Source of the DNA: an uncultured Brevundimonas sp.
GTDB lineage: Bacteria; Pseudomonadota; Alphaproteobacteria; Caulobacterales; Caulobacteraceae
DNA: 64,000 nucleotides
Reading direction: 5' to 3'
Assembly (NCBI RefSeq): GCF_937863155.1
Contig: NZ_CALMFB010000070.1
Coordinates: forward strand, 1-64,000
Under the pieces are notes generated by a model. It did not search any database. It was not told where the DNA came from and worked only from the letters and a program-made list of their open reading frames with translations. The position numbers and the translations under genes were made by a program. Positions 43,408-51,540 of the stretch are shown here, one piece after another. How positions within the stretch are numbered: position 1 is the first letter of the stretch; the number at the start of each line of letters is the position of its first letter.

Positions 43408-46293
43408 TCAGTTCTCCGTCGCGGACGACGGCAGGGCGCGGTCGAAGACGGCCAGAGCCTGGGCCCTTGCCTGAACCAGCCGGGCCTTCAGCGTCTCGAA
43501 ATCGGGCGCGCCGGCGGCCTGGGCCAGACGGGCGCGGAAGCCCTCGGGTTCGCCCTCCGGGTCGATGTCGTCGTCGGATGCGCAGGCCAACAGCTGTCGC
43601 AGCGCCTGCTGCATCCGCCAGGCGGCGGCGGCCTCGGGCTCCCCGACCAGGGCCTTCAGCGTCGACACGGTCAGGGGGCCGCCCGTCGGCGCGCCCTGCA
43701 ACTGGCGATACTGGGCCAGAAACTCGGCGTCCACCTGACCGCCGCGCGACAGCTTCAGATCCCAGAAGCCCCAGGGCGTCCGCTCGCGCGCCATCAGTTC
43801 GCGCATGCGCCGCACGTCGCCGGCGATGTCGGCGCCGGGGCGCGGGCGGCGCAGGGCCGCCTGGATCGTCGCCTCCACCTGTCGACCGAAGTCGGGGTCG
43901 GTGGTCCACACCAGCCGCGCCCGCGTCAGGGCCATGAACTCCCAGGTGTCGGCCTCGGCGGCGTAATAGTGGTCGAAGGCCGACAGGCGCACCGACACCG
44001 GCCCCTTGGACCCCGTGGGCCGCAGCCGCATGTCCACTTCGTACAGCCCGCCCTCGGCCGTATGCGCCGACAGGGCCGCGATCAGCCGCTGGGTGAAGCG
44101 GACGTAGAAGACTTCTGGCCCCCAGCCCTTGCCCGACGACATCGCCTCGGGCGGTGCATCGTAAAGGGTGATCAGGTCCAGGTCCGATCCGGCCGTCATC
44201 TCGCGCGATCCGGCCTTGCCCAGGGCGATCACGGCCACGGCCCCGCCCGACATCGCCCCGCCCTGGCGCTCGACGTCGCGCAGGGCCGAGGGGGCCAAGG
44301 CCCGGATCACGGCGTCGGCCAGGTCGGCGTAACCGCGCCCCGCCGCCTCTGGCCCCGCCAGGCCGGTGACCGTCTGCATGCCGATGCGGAACATCTGTTC
44401 GCGGTGGATGCGGCGCACCGCGTCCATGGCGCCCTCGAAGTCTCCGGCCGAGGCGGCGTCGGCGGCCAGTTCGGCGATCACGCCCGAATCCTGATCCAGG
44501 TCGCGGTTGAAGCGGGCGTCCAGCATGCCGTCCAGCGCCGCCGGACGCCGCCCCAGCATCCGCGCCAGACGCGGCGCAAAGGCCATGACCCGCACCACCA
44601 GATCGAACAGGTTCGGCTGGTTCAGGAACAGGGCCTGCACCTGCACCCCCGCCGACAGGCCCGAGAAGAAGACGGCGAAACGGCGGAAGGCGGCGTCGGC
44701 CGCCCCGGTGTCGGCCACGGCGGTCAGCAGCTTGGGCGCCAGCCGGGTGAACAGCTCGCGTCCCTGGGCCGTGCGGGTGGCGGGGATGCGGCCGTGGTGC
44801 CAGCTGCGGATCGTGTCGGCCACGGCGGCCGGTTCGGCGAAGCCCATGCGCGCCAGGGTCTGCAGCGTCTCGGGATCGTTCTCGACCCCGGTGAACACCA
44901 GACTGCCATAGGGAGAGGACAGGTCCTCCTCGTCCTGAAACAGTTCGCCATAGCGGGCGTTGACCGCCGCCAGCAGGGCCTCGACCCCCGCGTCGAACGC
45001 CGCCAGATCGCCCTCGCCCGCCAGGGCCGCCACCGCCGCGCGCCGCACCGGATCGACCGGCAGGGCGTGGGTCTGTTCGTCGTCCAGCATCTGGACCCGA
45101 TGCTCCAGCGCGCGCAGGCGCTGATAGGCGGCGGTCAGTTCCGACGCCGCCTCGGACGTCACATGGCCCGCGACCATCAGGGCCGCCAGCGCCTGGAGCG
45201 TGCGGTTCGACCGCAACGACCGGTCGCGGCCGCCCAGGATCAGCTGTTGGGTCTGGGCGAAGAATTCGATCTCGCGGATGCCGCCGCGGCCCAGCTTCAG
45301 ATTGGCGCCGGCCGCCTCCAGCCCCTCGCCGGTCTTGTGGACGTGGATCTGGCGCTTGATCGACTGGACATCCAGCACGGCCTTGTAGTCCAGGCTGCGG
45401 CGCCAGACGTAGGGGACCAGCGCCTTCAGAAAGGCCTCGGCCGCCGCCACGTCGCCCGCCACCGGCCGGGCCTTGATGAAGGCCGCGCGCTCCCAGTTCT
45501 GGCCGACGGATTCATAATAGGCCAGGGCCATGGGCGCCGCCACGACCGGCGGGGTCGAGGACGGATCGGGCCGCAGGCGCAGATCGACGCGGAAGACGTA
45601 ACCCTCGGCCGTCCGTTCACTCAGCAGCCCCGCCCAGGCCTGGGCCAGGCGGTCCAGGAACCGCTGCGGCTCCACCCCCTCGGCCAGGGCTGGGGCCAGG
45701 CGGTCGGGATCGTAGAACAGCGACAGATCGATATCGCTGGAATAGTTCAGCTCATTGGCCCCGTGCTTGCCCATGGCCAGACCGAACAGGCCGGGGACCG
45801 GACCGGCCGGATCGTCGGGCGCCGAGATCAGCTTGCCCCGCGCCCTCTGGTCCGCCGCTACGGCCGCCAGGGCCGCCACCGTCGCCGCATCGGCGAAACG
45901 GCTGAGGGCGCCGGTCACCGCATCCAGATCCCAGACGCCGCCCAGATCGGCCAGGGCGGTCATCAGATGCAGTTCCGCCTTCATGCGCCGCAACGGCGCG
46001 CGAATGTCGTCGGGCAGGCCGTCCAGCGCCCGGACCCGCCCCAGCAGATCCTCCAGGCTGTCATCCGGGTCGGCCGCCAGCAGCGCCGCCAGCATCTCGG
46101 GCCAGCGCCGCGCCAGCCCGGCCAGATAGGGCGAGGCGGCGAACACCGGCGCCAGGGCGGGCCACGCCTGGTCCAGCAAGGGCGCCCAGTTGGCCTGGGT
46201 CGCCGCTTCGGCCAGCCGTTCTCGGGTCCGATCAGCCGCGCCGGGATCGACCACGGGGCCGCAGGGGATCAGGCGCTGGGCCAGCACGCTCAC
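43408..46293 (-). CDS. glnE: Bifunctional glutamine synthetase adenylyltransferase/deadenylyltransferase
   Basis: Controls glutamine synthetase by adding or removing AMP in response to PII and glutamine. The 961-residue protein contains two nucleotidyltransferase domains: the N-terminal removase with GLAMGKHGANELNYSSDIDL and the C-terminal transferase with ALGKAGSREMTAGSDLDLIT, each with the paired aspartates. Length is normal. The ATG at 46293 overlaps the stop of a histidine kinase gene (ATGA), so both are translated together. No PII or glnA gene is in the window. Confidence 0.97.
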   Translation of the reverse strand: MSVLAQRLIPCGPVVDPGAADRTRERLAEAATQANWAPLLDQAWPALAPVFAASPYLAGLARRWPEMLAALLAADPDDSLEDLLGRVRALDGLPDDIRAPLRRMKAELHLMTALADLGGVWDLDAVTGALSRFADAATVAALAAVAADQRARGKLISAPDDPAGPVPGLFGLAMGKHGANELNYSSDIDLSLFYDPDRLAPALAEGVEPQRFLDRLAQAWAGLLSERTAEGYVFRVDLRLRPDPSSTPPVVAAPMALAYYESVGQNWERAAFIKARPVAGDVAAAEAFLKALVPYVWRRSLDYKAVLDVQSIKRQIHVHKTGEGLEAAGANLKLGRGGIREIEFFAQTQQLILGGRDRSLRSNRTLQALAALMVAGHVTSEAASELTAAYQRLRALEHRVQMLDDEQTHALPVDPVRRAAVAALAGEGDLAAFDAGVEALLAAVNARYGELFQDEEDLSSPYGSLVFTGVENDPETLQTLARMGFAEPAAVADTIRSWHHGRIPATRTAQGRELFTRLAPKLLTAVADTGAADAAFRRFAVFFSGLSAGVQVQALFLNQPNLFDLVVRVMAFAPRLARMLGRRPAALDGMLDARFNRDLDQDSGVIAELAADAASAGDFEGAMDAVRRIHREQMFRIGMQTVTGLAGPEAAGRGYADLADAVIRALAPSALRDVERQGGAMSGGAVAVIALGKAGSREMTAGSDLDLITLYDAPPEAMSSGKGWGPEVFYVRFTQRLIAALSAHTAEGGLYEVDMRLRPTGSKGPVSVRLSAFDHYYAAEADTWEFMALTRARLVWTTDPDFGRQVEATIQAALRRPRPGADIAGDVRRMRELMARERTPWGFWDLKLSRGGQVDAEFLAQYRQLQGAPTGGPLTVSTLKALVGEPEAAAAWRMQQALRQLLACASDDDIDPEGEPEGFRARLAQAAGAPDFETLKARLVQARAQALAVFDRALPSSATEN

Positions 46294-47765
46294 GCCGTCT
46301 CCGCCGCCAGGGCCGGCGGCAGCACCATGGCCACCCTGAGGCCCGGCCCATAGCCGTCATAGGCGCCCGGCCCTTCATCCAGCGTCAGCCGACCGGCGTG
46401 CGCCTCGACCACGGCGGTGACCAGCGACAGGCCCAGGCCCGACCCCGGTTCGGTGCGGCTGTTGTCCAGCCGCACGAACCGCTGGACCACCCGCTCGCGG
46501 TCCTCGGCCGGGACGCCCGGCCCGGTGTCGGTCAGGGAGAATTCGATCTCGCCCGACGAGCGCCGCCGCGCGCGCAGTTTCACCGCCCCGCCCTCGGGCG
46601 TGTATTTGATGGCGTTGTCGATCAGATTGGCCAGGGCCTGGGCCAGGAAGGGCCGGTTGGCCTCGATCATCAGGCCGCGCTCGATCTCGGCCGAAAACTC
46701 CATGCCCTTGTCCTCGGCCGCCGGTTCGTACAGCTCGGCCAGGTCGGCGGCCAGATCCGCCGCGTCAAACAGCACCGGATCGGGCGTGCGCCCCGCCGCC
46801 GACTGCAGCCGGGCGATGGCCAGAACGGTGTTGAAGGTCTTCAGCAGGGCGTCCGCCTCGTCCAGCGCCACCTGCAGGGCGTCGGCCCCGTCGATCCGGC
46901 CCGCCTCGGCGTCGATCAGGGCGACCTCCATCTTGGCCCGCATCCGGGTCAGGGGCGAACGCAGGTCGTGGGCGATGGCGTCGCCGGCATGGCGGATCGA
47001 GGCCATGGAGGCCTCCAGCCGATCCAGCATCTGGTTCAGCCCGGCGCCCAATTCGTCCAGTTCATCGCCGGACCGCCGCACCTCGGCGCGCGCCTTCAGG
47101 TCGCCGTTCTGCACGGCGTGCACAACCCGGTTCAGCCGCCCCATCGCACGTTCGACATTGCGGCTGACCAACAGGCCGCCGCCGGCGCCCAGAACCAGCA
47201 CCATCAGCATGGCCGCCCACAGGGCCTGGGTCAGGCGGCCCAGATAGGCCTCGGTGTCGCCGATGTCCTGGCCGACGAACAGGATCTCGCCGCCCGACAG
47301 CTGCATCTCGACGCCCATGGCCTGGCGGCGGCGGACGCGGCCTTCCTGATCGGTGTCGGTCAGGCGGAAACTGCTCCACTGGGCCACGGTCCGGCCCTCG
47401 GTCGGCTCGATCGGCGATTCCGAGACATTGCCGGTGATCGCCTTACGCTGGGCGTCCATCAGCAGGTACAGATAGGGTCCGCCCCGGATCGAGCGTTCGA
47501 CCAGCGCCTGGTTCAGGGCGTCGACGCCGCGCGCGCGGTATAGGGACGCCAGAACCCCCACCTCGCTGCGCACGTCCGCCTCGGCCCGCGCCCGCGCCTC
47601 GGCCGCCGAGGCGATATAGACCCAGGCCAGCACCGATCCCGCCGCCGTGACGAACAGCGCCAGGAACAGCAGCGTCAGGCGAAACGGCGTGCGTCGAAGC
47701 AGGGAAGGCAGCCGCACGGTCTTGGTTTCCTTGCTGACGGACGCGCCGGGCCGCGCACGGCCCAT
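46290..47765 (-). CDS. Sensor histidine kinase
   Basis: A 491-residue membrane kinase. Helix 1 (LTLLFLALFVTAAGSVLAWV) and helix 2 (WAAMLMVLVLGAGGGLLVS) flank a periplasmic sensor of about 140 residues; a HAMP-like region follows, then the H-box GDAIAHDLRSPLTRMRAKME, N-box ANLIDNAIKYTPEGG, and G boxes TDTGPGVP and GSGLGLSLV. No response-regulator gene is adjacent, so its partner lies elsewhere. It is translationally coupled to glnE. The start at 47765 is the last ATG before the first helix that leaves a short cytoplasmic lead. Confidence 0.92.
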   Translation of the reverse strand: MGRARPGASVSKETKTVRLPSLLRRTPFRLTLLFLALFVTAAGSVLAWVYIASAAEARARAEADVRSEVGVLASLYRARGVDALNQALVERSIRGGPYLYLLMDAQRKAITGNVSESPIEPTEGRTVAQWSSFRLTDTDQEGRVRRRQAMGVEMQLSGGEILFVGQDIGDTEAYLGRLTQALWAAMLMVLVLGAGGGLLVSRNVERAMGRLNRVVHAVQNGDLKARAEVRRSGDELDELGAGLNQMLDRLEASMASIRHAGDAIAHDLRSPLTRMRAKMEVALIDAEAGRIDGADALQVALDEADALLKTFNTVLAIARLQSAAGRTPDPVLFDAADLAADLAELYEPAAEDKGMEFSAEIERGLMIEANRPFLAQALANLIDNAIKYTPEGGAVKLRARRRSSGEIEFSLTDTGPGVPAEDRERVVQRFVRLDNSRTEPGSGLGLSLVTAVVEAHAGRLTLDEGPGAYDGYGPGLRVAMVLPPALAAETA

Positions 47766-47963
47766 GATCTTCTGTTCGTTGTGCCGCCAACAGGGCGTCC
47801 GGCTCAAGCCCCCAGAATCAAGACGGTATCGAGACGGCGCCAAGGCTGTGACGACGTGGCGGCGCCGCTGGGCGCGCCGGGCGGTTGACACCGGCGGCCC
47901 GGCGGCTCATGTCCCGGCCTCTCCCGCCCCTCCTGATCCCGCCGTGATCCCGCCCGCCGCGCC

Positions 47964-48305
47964 ATGACCTACATCGTCACCGACGCCTGTGTGCGCTGCA
48001 AATTCATGGACTGTGTCGAGGTGTGCCCGGTCGACTGCTTCTATGAGGGCGAGAATTTCCTGGTCATCGCGCCGGACGAATGCATCGACTGCGGCGTCTG
48101 CGAACCGGAATGCCCGGTCGACGCCATCGTGCCGGACACCGAGGACGAGCCGGACGGCAAATGGCTGCAGATCAACGCCGAATACGCCAAGGTCTGGCCC
48201 AACATCACGGTCAAGGGCACGCCGCCGGCCGACAAGGAACAGTTCGAGCGCGAGACGGGCAAGTACGAGAAGTATTTCAGCCCCAAGCCCGGCAAGGGGT
48301 CCTGA
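47964..48305 (+). CDS. fdxA: Seven-iron ferredoxin FdxA
   Basis: A 113-residue electron carrier holding one [3Fe-4S] and one [4Fe-4S] cluster. Cysteines are arranged [17 protein letters not shown] in the N-terminal part and [15 protein letters not shown] in the second site. The C-terminal extension ([16 protein letters not shown] onward) is typical of the alphaproteobacterial FdxA type. It is divergent from the histidine kinase gene and upstream of carD, a pairing common in this order. Confidence 0.96.
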   Translation: MTYIVTDACVRCKFMDCVEVCPVDCFYEGENFLVIAPDECIDCGVCEPECPVDAIVPDTEDEPDGKWLQINAEYAKVWPNITVKGTPPADKEQFERETGKYEKYFSPKPGKGS

Positions 48306-48613
48306 AGCCGACTTCGCCCGCCCTGCGGCAGCGTTTTCCCGCGTCGCAACGGCTGGCGCCGTGGACGTTTTGAATTTCTGCAGTTTTGTGATAGGTTCCT
48401 ACCTATTGGGTCGGGCGGTCCGCGAAATTCTCGCGCCGCCCGCGTTTGCGACAGAACCTCGCCCACGCAGGCGGGGTCGGCCAGAGGTTCGGTGATCCGC
48501 TTCCACGCTTGAAGCCTTGACGACTTTCCCCCGGCGTCTTCGCCGGGCGAAGCCCGTTCTGCTTTGCGCGCGGCGTTATCCCCGTCCTTCCTGAGCCGGG
48601 AAAGGACTGAGAC
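48306..48613. other. 308-nt gap between fdxA and carD with inverted repeats
   Basis: No gene is seen. It contains a palindrome ATAGGT/ACCTAT (48391-48406, 4-nt spacer) in an AT-rich patch, a strong hairpin at 48412-48442 (CGGGCGG/CCGCCCG outside CGCGA/TCGCG) and a second hairpin CCCGGCG/CGCCGGG at 48530-48547. None is followed by a T-run, so they are not classical terminators. The carD promoter probably lies here, but I find no convincing -35/-10 pair. Confidence 0.5.
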
Positions 48614-49144
48614 ATGACGAGCAAGAGCGGTCTAGAATTCAAGGTTGGCGACGCGGTCGTCTATCCGGCGCATGGCGTCGGCAAGGTGGCGGCGATCGAG
48701 ACCCAGGAAGTCGCCGGCATGTCGCTGGAGGTCTATGTCGTGACCTTCGACCACGAGAAGATGACCCTGCGCGTCCCGACCAAGAAGGCCAAGACCGCCG
48801 GTCTGCGCACCCTGGCCGGCGAGGACGTCGTGACCAAGGCCCTGACCACGCTGAAGGGCCGCGCCCGCATCAAGCGCACCATGTGGTCGCGCCGGGCCCA
48901 GGAATACGAGGCCAAGATCAACTCGGGCGACCTGATCTCGATCGCCGAGGTGGTGCGCGACCTGCACCGCGCCGAGACCCAGCCGGAACAGTCCTATTCG
49001 GAACGCCAGCTGTATGAATCGGCCCTGGACCGCATGGCCCGCGAAGTCGCCGCCGCCAACCGCATCGACAAGGACGCGGCGGTCGAACTGCTGGCCAAGT
49101 CGCTCAGCGCCAAGAAGCCGGTGGTCGCCGCCGAAGCGGCCTGA
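48614..49144 (+). CDS. carD: CarD/CdnL-family RNA polymerase-binding regulator
   Basis: A 176-residue transcription factor that binds the RNA polymerase beta subunit and stabilises open complexes at rRNA and other growth promoters. The N-terminal Tudor-like domain reads FKVGDAVVYPAHGVGKVAAI and MTLRVPTKKAKTAGLRTL; the C-terminal helical DNA-binding domain contains MWSRRAQEYEAKINSGDLIS and conserved helices to the Ala-rich tail. A terminator follows. In Caulobacter relatives the protein (CdnL) links nutrient state to growth. Confidence 0.96.
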   Translation: MTSKSGLEFKVGDAVVYPAHGVGKVAAIETQEVAGMSLEVYVVTFDHEKMTLRVPTKKAKTAGLRTLAGEDVVTKALTTLKGRARIKRTMWSRRAQEYEAKINSGDLISIAEVVRDLHRAETQPEQSYSERQLYESALDRMAREVAAANRIDKDAAVELLAKSLSAKKPVVAAEAA

Positions 49145-49170
49145 TCGGTCTTCGAATCCCTTGCGATAAG

Positions 49171-49197
49171 CCCCCGGAGCGATCCGGGGCCTTTTTC
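49171..49197 (+). terminator. Rho-independent terminator after carD
   Basis: CCCCGGA and TCCGGGG pair around GCGA, followed by CCTTTTTC. It lies between carD and the convergent cytochrome gene. Confidence 0.88.
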
Positions 49198-49200
49198 GTT

Positions 49201-49584
49201 TCACCGCTCGGCGCGGCCGCCCGAAACGCTCTCCAGATAAGCGATGATGTCGGCGATCTGCTGCGCTTCCATCTCGAAGGCGGGCATGGCCGGATGGGCC
49301 GTGACCAGCCCCTCGGCGAAGGCTTCCTGAAGGTCCGACACCGGATAGAGGGCGCCCATCGTGCGGAACGCCGGAGCGGCGGGCATGGGGCTGGCGCCGT
49401 CGCGACCGATGGCGTGGCACCCGGCGCACAACTGTTCCGCCAGAACCCCGCCCGCGCCGGGCGATCCGGCCGCCTCGGCCGGCAGGGCCGCGAAGGCGGC
49501 CTGCGGGCCCGCCCCGGTCGTCGCCCCGGCCTGGGCCGCGCAGCCGCCCAGCAGAATCAGCCCGATCAGTCCCAACCGTCGCAT
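49201..49584 (-). CDS. Class I c-type cytochrome lipoprotein
   Basis: A 127-residue protein with a lipobox (LIGLILLGGCAAQ, Cys15) and one heme-binding motif CAGCH. The distal Met ligand is in HPAMPAFEM, and IADIIAYLESV closes the fold. It is a periplasm-facing, probably membrane-tethered electron carrier. No oxidase or dehydrogenase partner is adjacent. It converges on carD, whose terminator separates the two. Confidence 0.9.
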   Translation of the reverse strand: MRRLGLIGLILLGGCAAQAGATTGAGPQAAFAALPAEAAGSPGAGGVLAEQLCAGCHAIGRDGASPMPAAPAFRTMGALYPVSDLQEAFAEGLVTAHPAMPAFEMEAQQIADIIAYLESVSGGRAER

Positions 49585-49708
49585 CCGCCCCTCCCGTTCG
49601 GTTTCTTGTCGCGCCGATCCTGGCCTGCAGCCTTGCGCTGGATCAAGGCGTTCACGGCGCCACGGGAGCAGCCTGCGCTCATGTCAGCCCCTGAAAGCCG
49701 GAGCGATC

Positions 49709-50077
49709 ATGACGACCTTCCACCACATCCGCCTGGAACTGGCCCGCGAACCCGGAAGCCCCAGCGGCGATCCCGATACGGGCTATGACATCGTCGCGCC
49801 CCTGAACGACGCAGGAAAACTGGATGGCGAGGCGCTGAAGGCCGAGCCGCAGCGCGGCCGCGTCCGGGCCTTCACCCAGGACCGGACCACCGCTGCCGGA
49901 AGACTGACCCGAGGGCCGGGCGGGCGCTGGTTGCTGGACTTCGAGCCAGGCGTGGCCGAAGACGCCACAGGCTTCCATTTCGGCGATGAACGCTTCGTGC
50001 CAGGGGAATACGTCAGCCTGACGCTGGCCGACGGTCGTCAGCACACCTATGTCGTGGCCCGCGTCCAGCCGGTCTGA
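49709..50077 (+). CDS. Conserved-type hypothetical protein, 122 residues
   Basis: A soluble-looking protein starting MTTFHHIRLELAREPGSPSG with several short strands and a C-terminal segment VSLTLADGRQHTYVVARVQP. Phrases such as GYDIVAPLNDAGKLDGEALK suggest a small beta-rich domain of a family seen in Caulobacterales, but I cannot name it. No signal peptide or metal motif is visible. The start at 49709 has GGAG 5-6 nt upstream. It converges on the DUF3617-type gene. Confidence 0.65.
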   Translation: MTTFHHIRLELAREPGSPSGDPDTGYDIVAPLNDAGKLDGEALKAEPQRGRVRAFTQDRTTAAGRLTRGPGGRWLLDFEPGVAEDATGFHFGDERFVPGEYVSLTLADGRQHTYVVARVQPV

Positions 50078-50086
50078 GAGATCGCG

Positions 50087-50545
50087 TCAGAAATACTCGG
50101 CGTTGGCCGGGCACTGGGCCGCGACGCGCCGGGCGCTGATGCTGGCCGGGATATAGGGCGTGCCGCGCGACAGCTGGGCGCCGCCGCGGAAGCTGAAGCT
50201 CTCGGTCTGATACGGGCCGTTCAGCCGCACATTGACGCGCCGGCCCTTGCGGTCGGTGCAGGTTCCCTCGAACCGGGCATTGCCGCCGCCCACCTCGCGC
50301 ACCGGATAGACGCACTGCCAGCGGCGGGTCGACAGGCCGCCGAAGAAGCGGTTGATCTCGCTGGGGCGGACGCATTTGGTCTCAGTGTCGCGCACGCCCA
50401 TGACGCTGGTGGTGTATTCCCAATAGCCGGGCTGGGGCGTCTGGGCGGACTGGCTGCCGGCCACGCCGGGCGCGGCCAGAACACCGGCGCCCGCGATCAG
50501 CGGGGCGGCCAGGGCGACGGCGCGGGTCAGGGTCTTGATGCTCAT
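50087..50545 (-). CDS. DUF3617-like secreted protein
   Basis: A 152-residue periplasmic protein with a signal peptide (MSIKTLTRAVALAAPLIAGA onward). The mature part begins PQPGYWEYTTSVMGV, matching the PG-W-E opening of DUF3617, and holds four cysteines (ETKCVRPSE, RWQCVYPV, EGTCTDRKG, AAQCPAN) that could form two disulfides. The function of the family is not known. The divergent rpmB promoter lies in the 216-nt upstream gap. Confidence 0.75.
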   Translation of the reverse strand: MSIKTLTRAVALAAPLIAGAGVLAAPGVAGSQSAQTPQPGYWEYTTSVMGVRDTETKCVRPSEINRFFGGLSTRRWQCVYPVREVGGGNARFEGTCTDRKGRRVNVRLNGPYQTESFSFRGGAQLSRGTPYIPASISARRVAAQCPANAEYF

Positions 50546-50650
50546 GTCTGGCTCTCTCGATCCACAGGCTCTTGGGCTATAGTCATGGAAGGTGGCGGTT
50601 GAACGACGGCTGAACAAGCGTCGCAGCCTGACGTCGGCTTACTGAACGCC

Positions 50651-50679
50651 TTGACCCGCCCCCCGGCCTTCGACTATAC
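50651..50679 (+). promoter_or_regulatory. Promoter of rpmB
   Basis: TTGACC (50651-50656), 17-nt spacer, CTATAC (50674-50679), a strong housekeeping-type pair. Transcription would start near 50686, leaving a 5' leader of about 75 nt before the rpmB ATG, enough for translational control. Confidence 0.75.
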
Positions 50680-50761
50680 GGCCCCCTCTCGCGCGGGGCC
50701 CGTCTTCCGCGCGCTTCTGTTTCATGCGCCCCTCGTGTGGTGCAAGCCCAAGGATCTGACG

Positions 50762-51058
50762 ATGTCGCGTCGTTGCGAACTCACCGGTGTCGGCCCGATG
50801 GTCGGCCATTCGGTCAGCCACTCGAACATCAAGACCAAGCGCCGCTTCCTGCCGTCGCTGAAGTCGGTCAAGGTGACGTCGGACGCCCTGGGCCAGACCT
50901 TCTCGCTGCGCATCTCGAACGCCGCGCTGCGCACCCTGGACTTCAAGGGCGGCCTGGACGCCTATATCGTCAAGGCCCGCGACGAGCAGCTTTCGACCAC
51001 GGCCCAGCGCATCAAGCGCCAGATCAAGGCCAAGCTGGCTGAACAAGCCGCCGCCTGA
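50762..51058 (+). CDS. rpmB: 50S ribosomal protein L28
   Basis: A 98-residue ribosomal protein. MSRRCELTGVGPMVGHSVSH, then SNIKTKRRFLPSLKSV, is the typical L28 opening; the single N-terminal Cys lacks the second pair of the zinc-binding C+ form, so this is the zinc-free type. AAGGA precedes the ATG at 50762. The gene stands alone with its own promoter and terminator. Confidence 0.97.
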   Translation: MSRRCELTGVGPMVGHSVSHSNIKTKRRFLPSLKSVKVTSDALGQTFSLRISNAALRTLDFKGGLDAYIVKARDEQLSTTAQRIKRQIKAKLAEQAAA

Positions 51059-51083
51059 TCGCGACGACAATCCGATTGAACGA

Positions 51084-51108
51084 GGCCGGCGGAAACGCCG
51101 GCCTTTTT
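51084..51108 (+). terminator. Rho-independent terminator after rpmB
   Basis: Perfect 8-bp stem GGCCGGCG/CGCCGGCC with a GAAA tetraloop followed by TTTTT. Confidence 0.95.
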
Positions 51109-51137
51109 CTTTGTCCGACGCCGGGCCAGGATGGCGC

Positions 51138-51473
51138 ATGACCCGCGATCAGATGTTCGCCTGCGCGCTGGAACAGCCGGGCGCAGAGGATTCGACCCTG
51201 CACGGCGGGCGCTGTGTGCGGGTGCGCGGCCACTGGATCGTCAACGATTCGCGCGAACCGGACGCCCTGGCCCTGGCGCTGGACCACGCCACCGTGGCCT
51301 TTCTGATGGAGACCGAGCCGGCGGCCTATTTCCAGACGCCGCATTTCCACGGCTGGCCCGCCGTTCTGGTGCGTTATGGCGTCGCCGACCCCGGCCGGCT
51401 GCGCGAACAGATCGAAAAGGCCTGGGCCCGCCGCGCCACCAAAGCCCAGCGCCGCGCGCGCGGCATGGACTGA
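51138..51473 (+). CDS. MmcQ/YjbR-family protein
   Basis: A 111-residue protein of the MmcQ/YjbR fold: an N-terminal helix (MTRDQMFACALEQPGAEDST), then strands with RCVRVRGHWIVNDSREPDAL, a central HATVAFLMETEPAAYFQTPHFHGWPAVLVRYG and a C-terminal helix with basic residues (RRATKAQRRARGMD). FHGWPAVLV is the most characteristic part. The family is double-wing DNA-binding-like, but its role is not defined. Confidence 0.8.
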   Translation: MTRDQMFACALEQPGAEDSTLHGGRCVRVRGHWIVNDSREPDALALALDHATVAFLMETEPAAYFQTPHFHGWPAVLVRYGVADPGRLREQIEKAWARRATKAQRRARGMD

Positions 51474-51540
51474 GCGGGCGTCGATCCCGCTTTTACGCGG
51501 CGCGCGGCGTCGATAGGGTGGCGGGGTCTTTTCCCGCAGC

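Noticed and set aside
43312..46353. A 1013-codon plus-strand frame opposite glnE
   Set aside because: glnE on the minus strand has both catalytic domains intact; the antisense frame is rich in Gly/Arg/His/Gln, typical of a GC-driven shadow.
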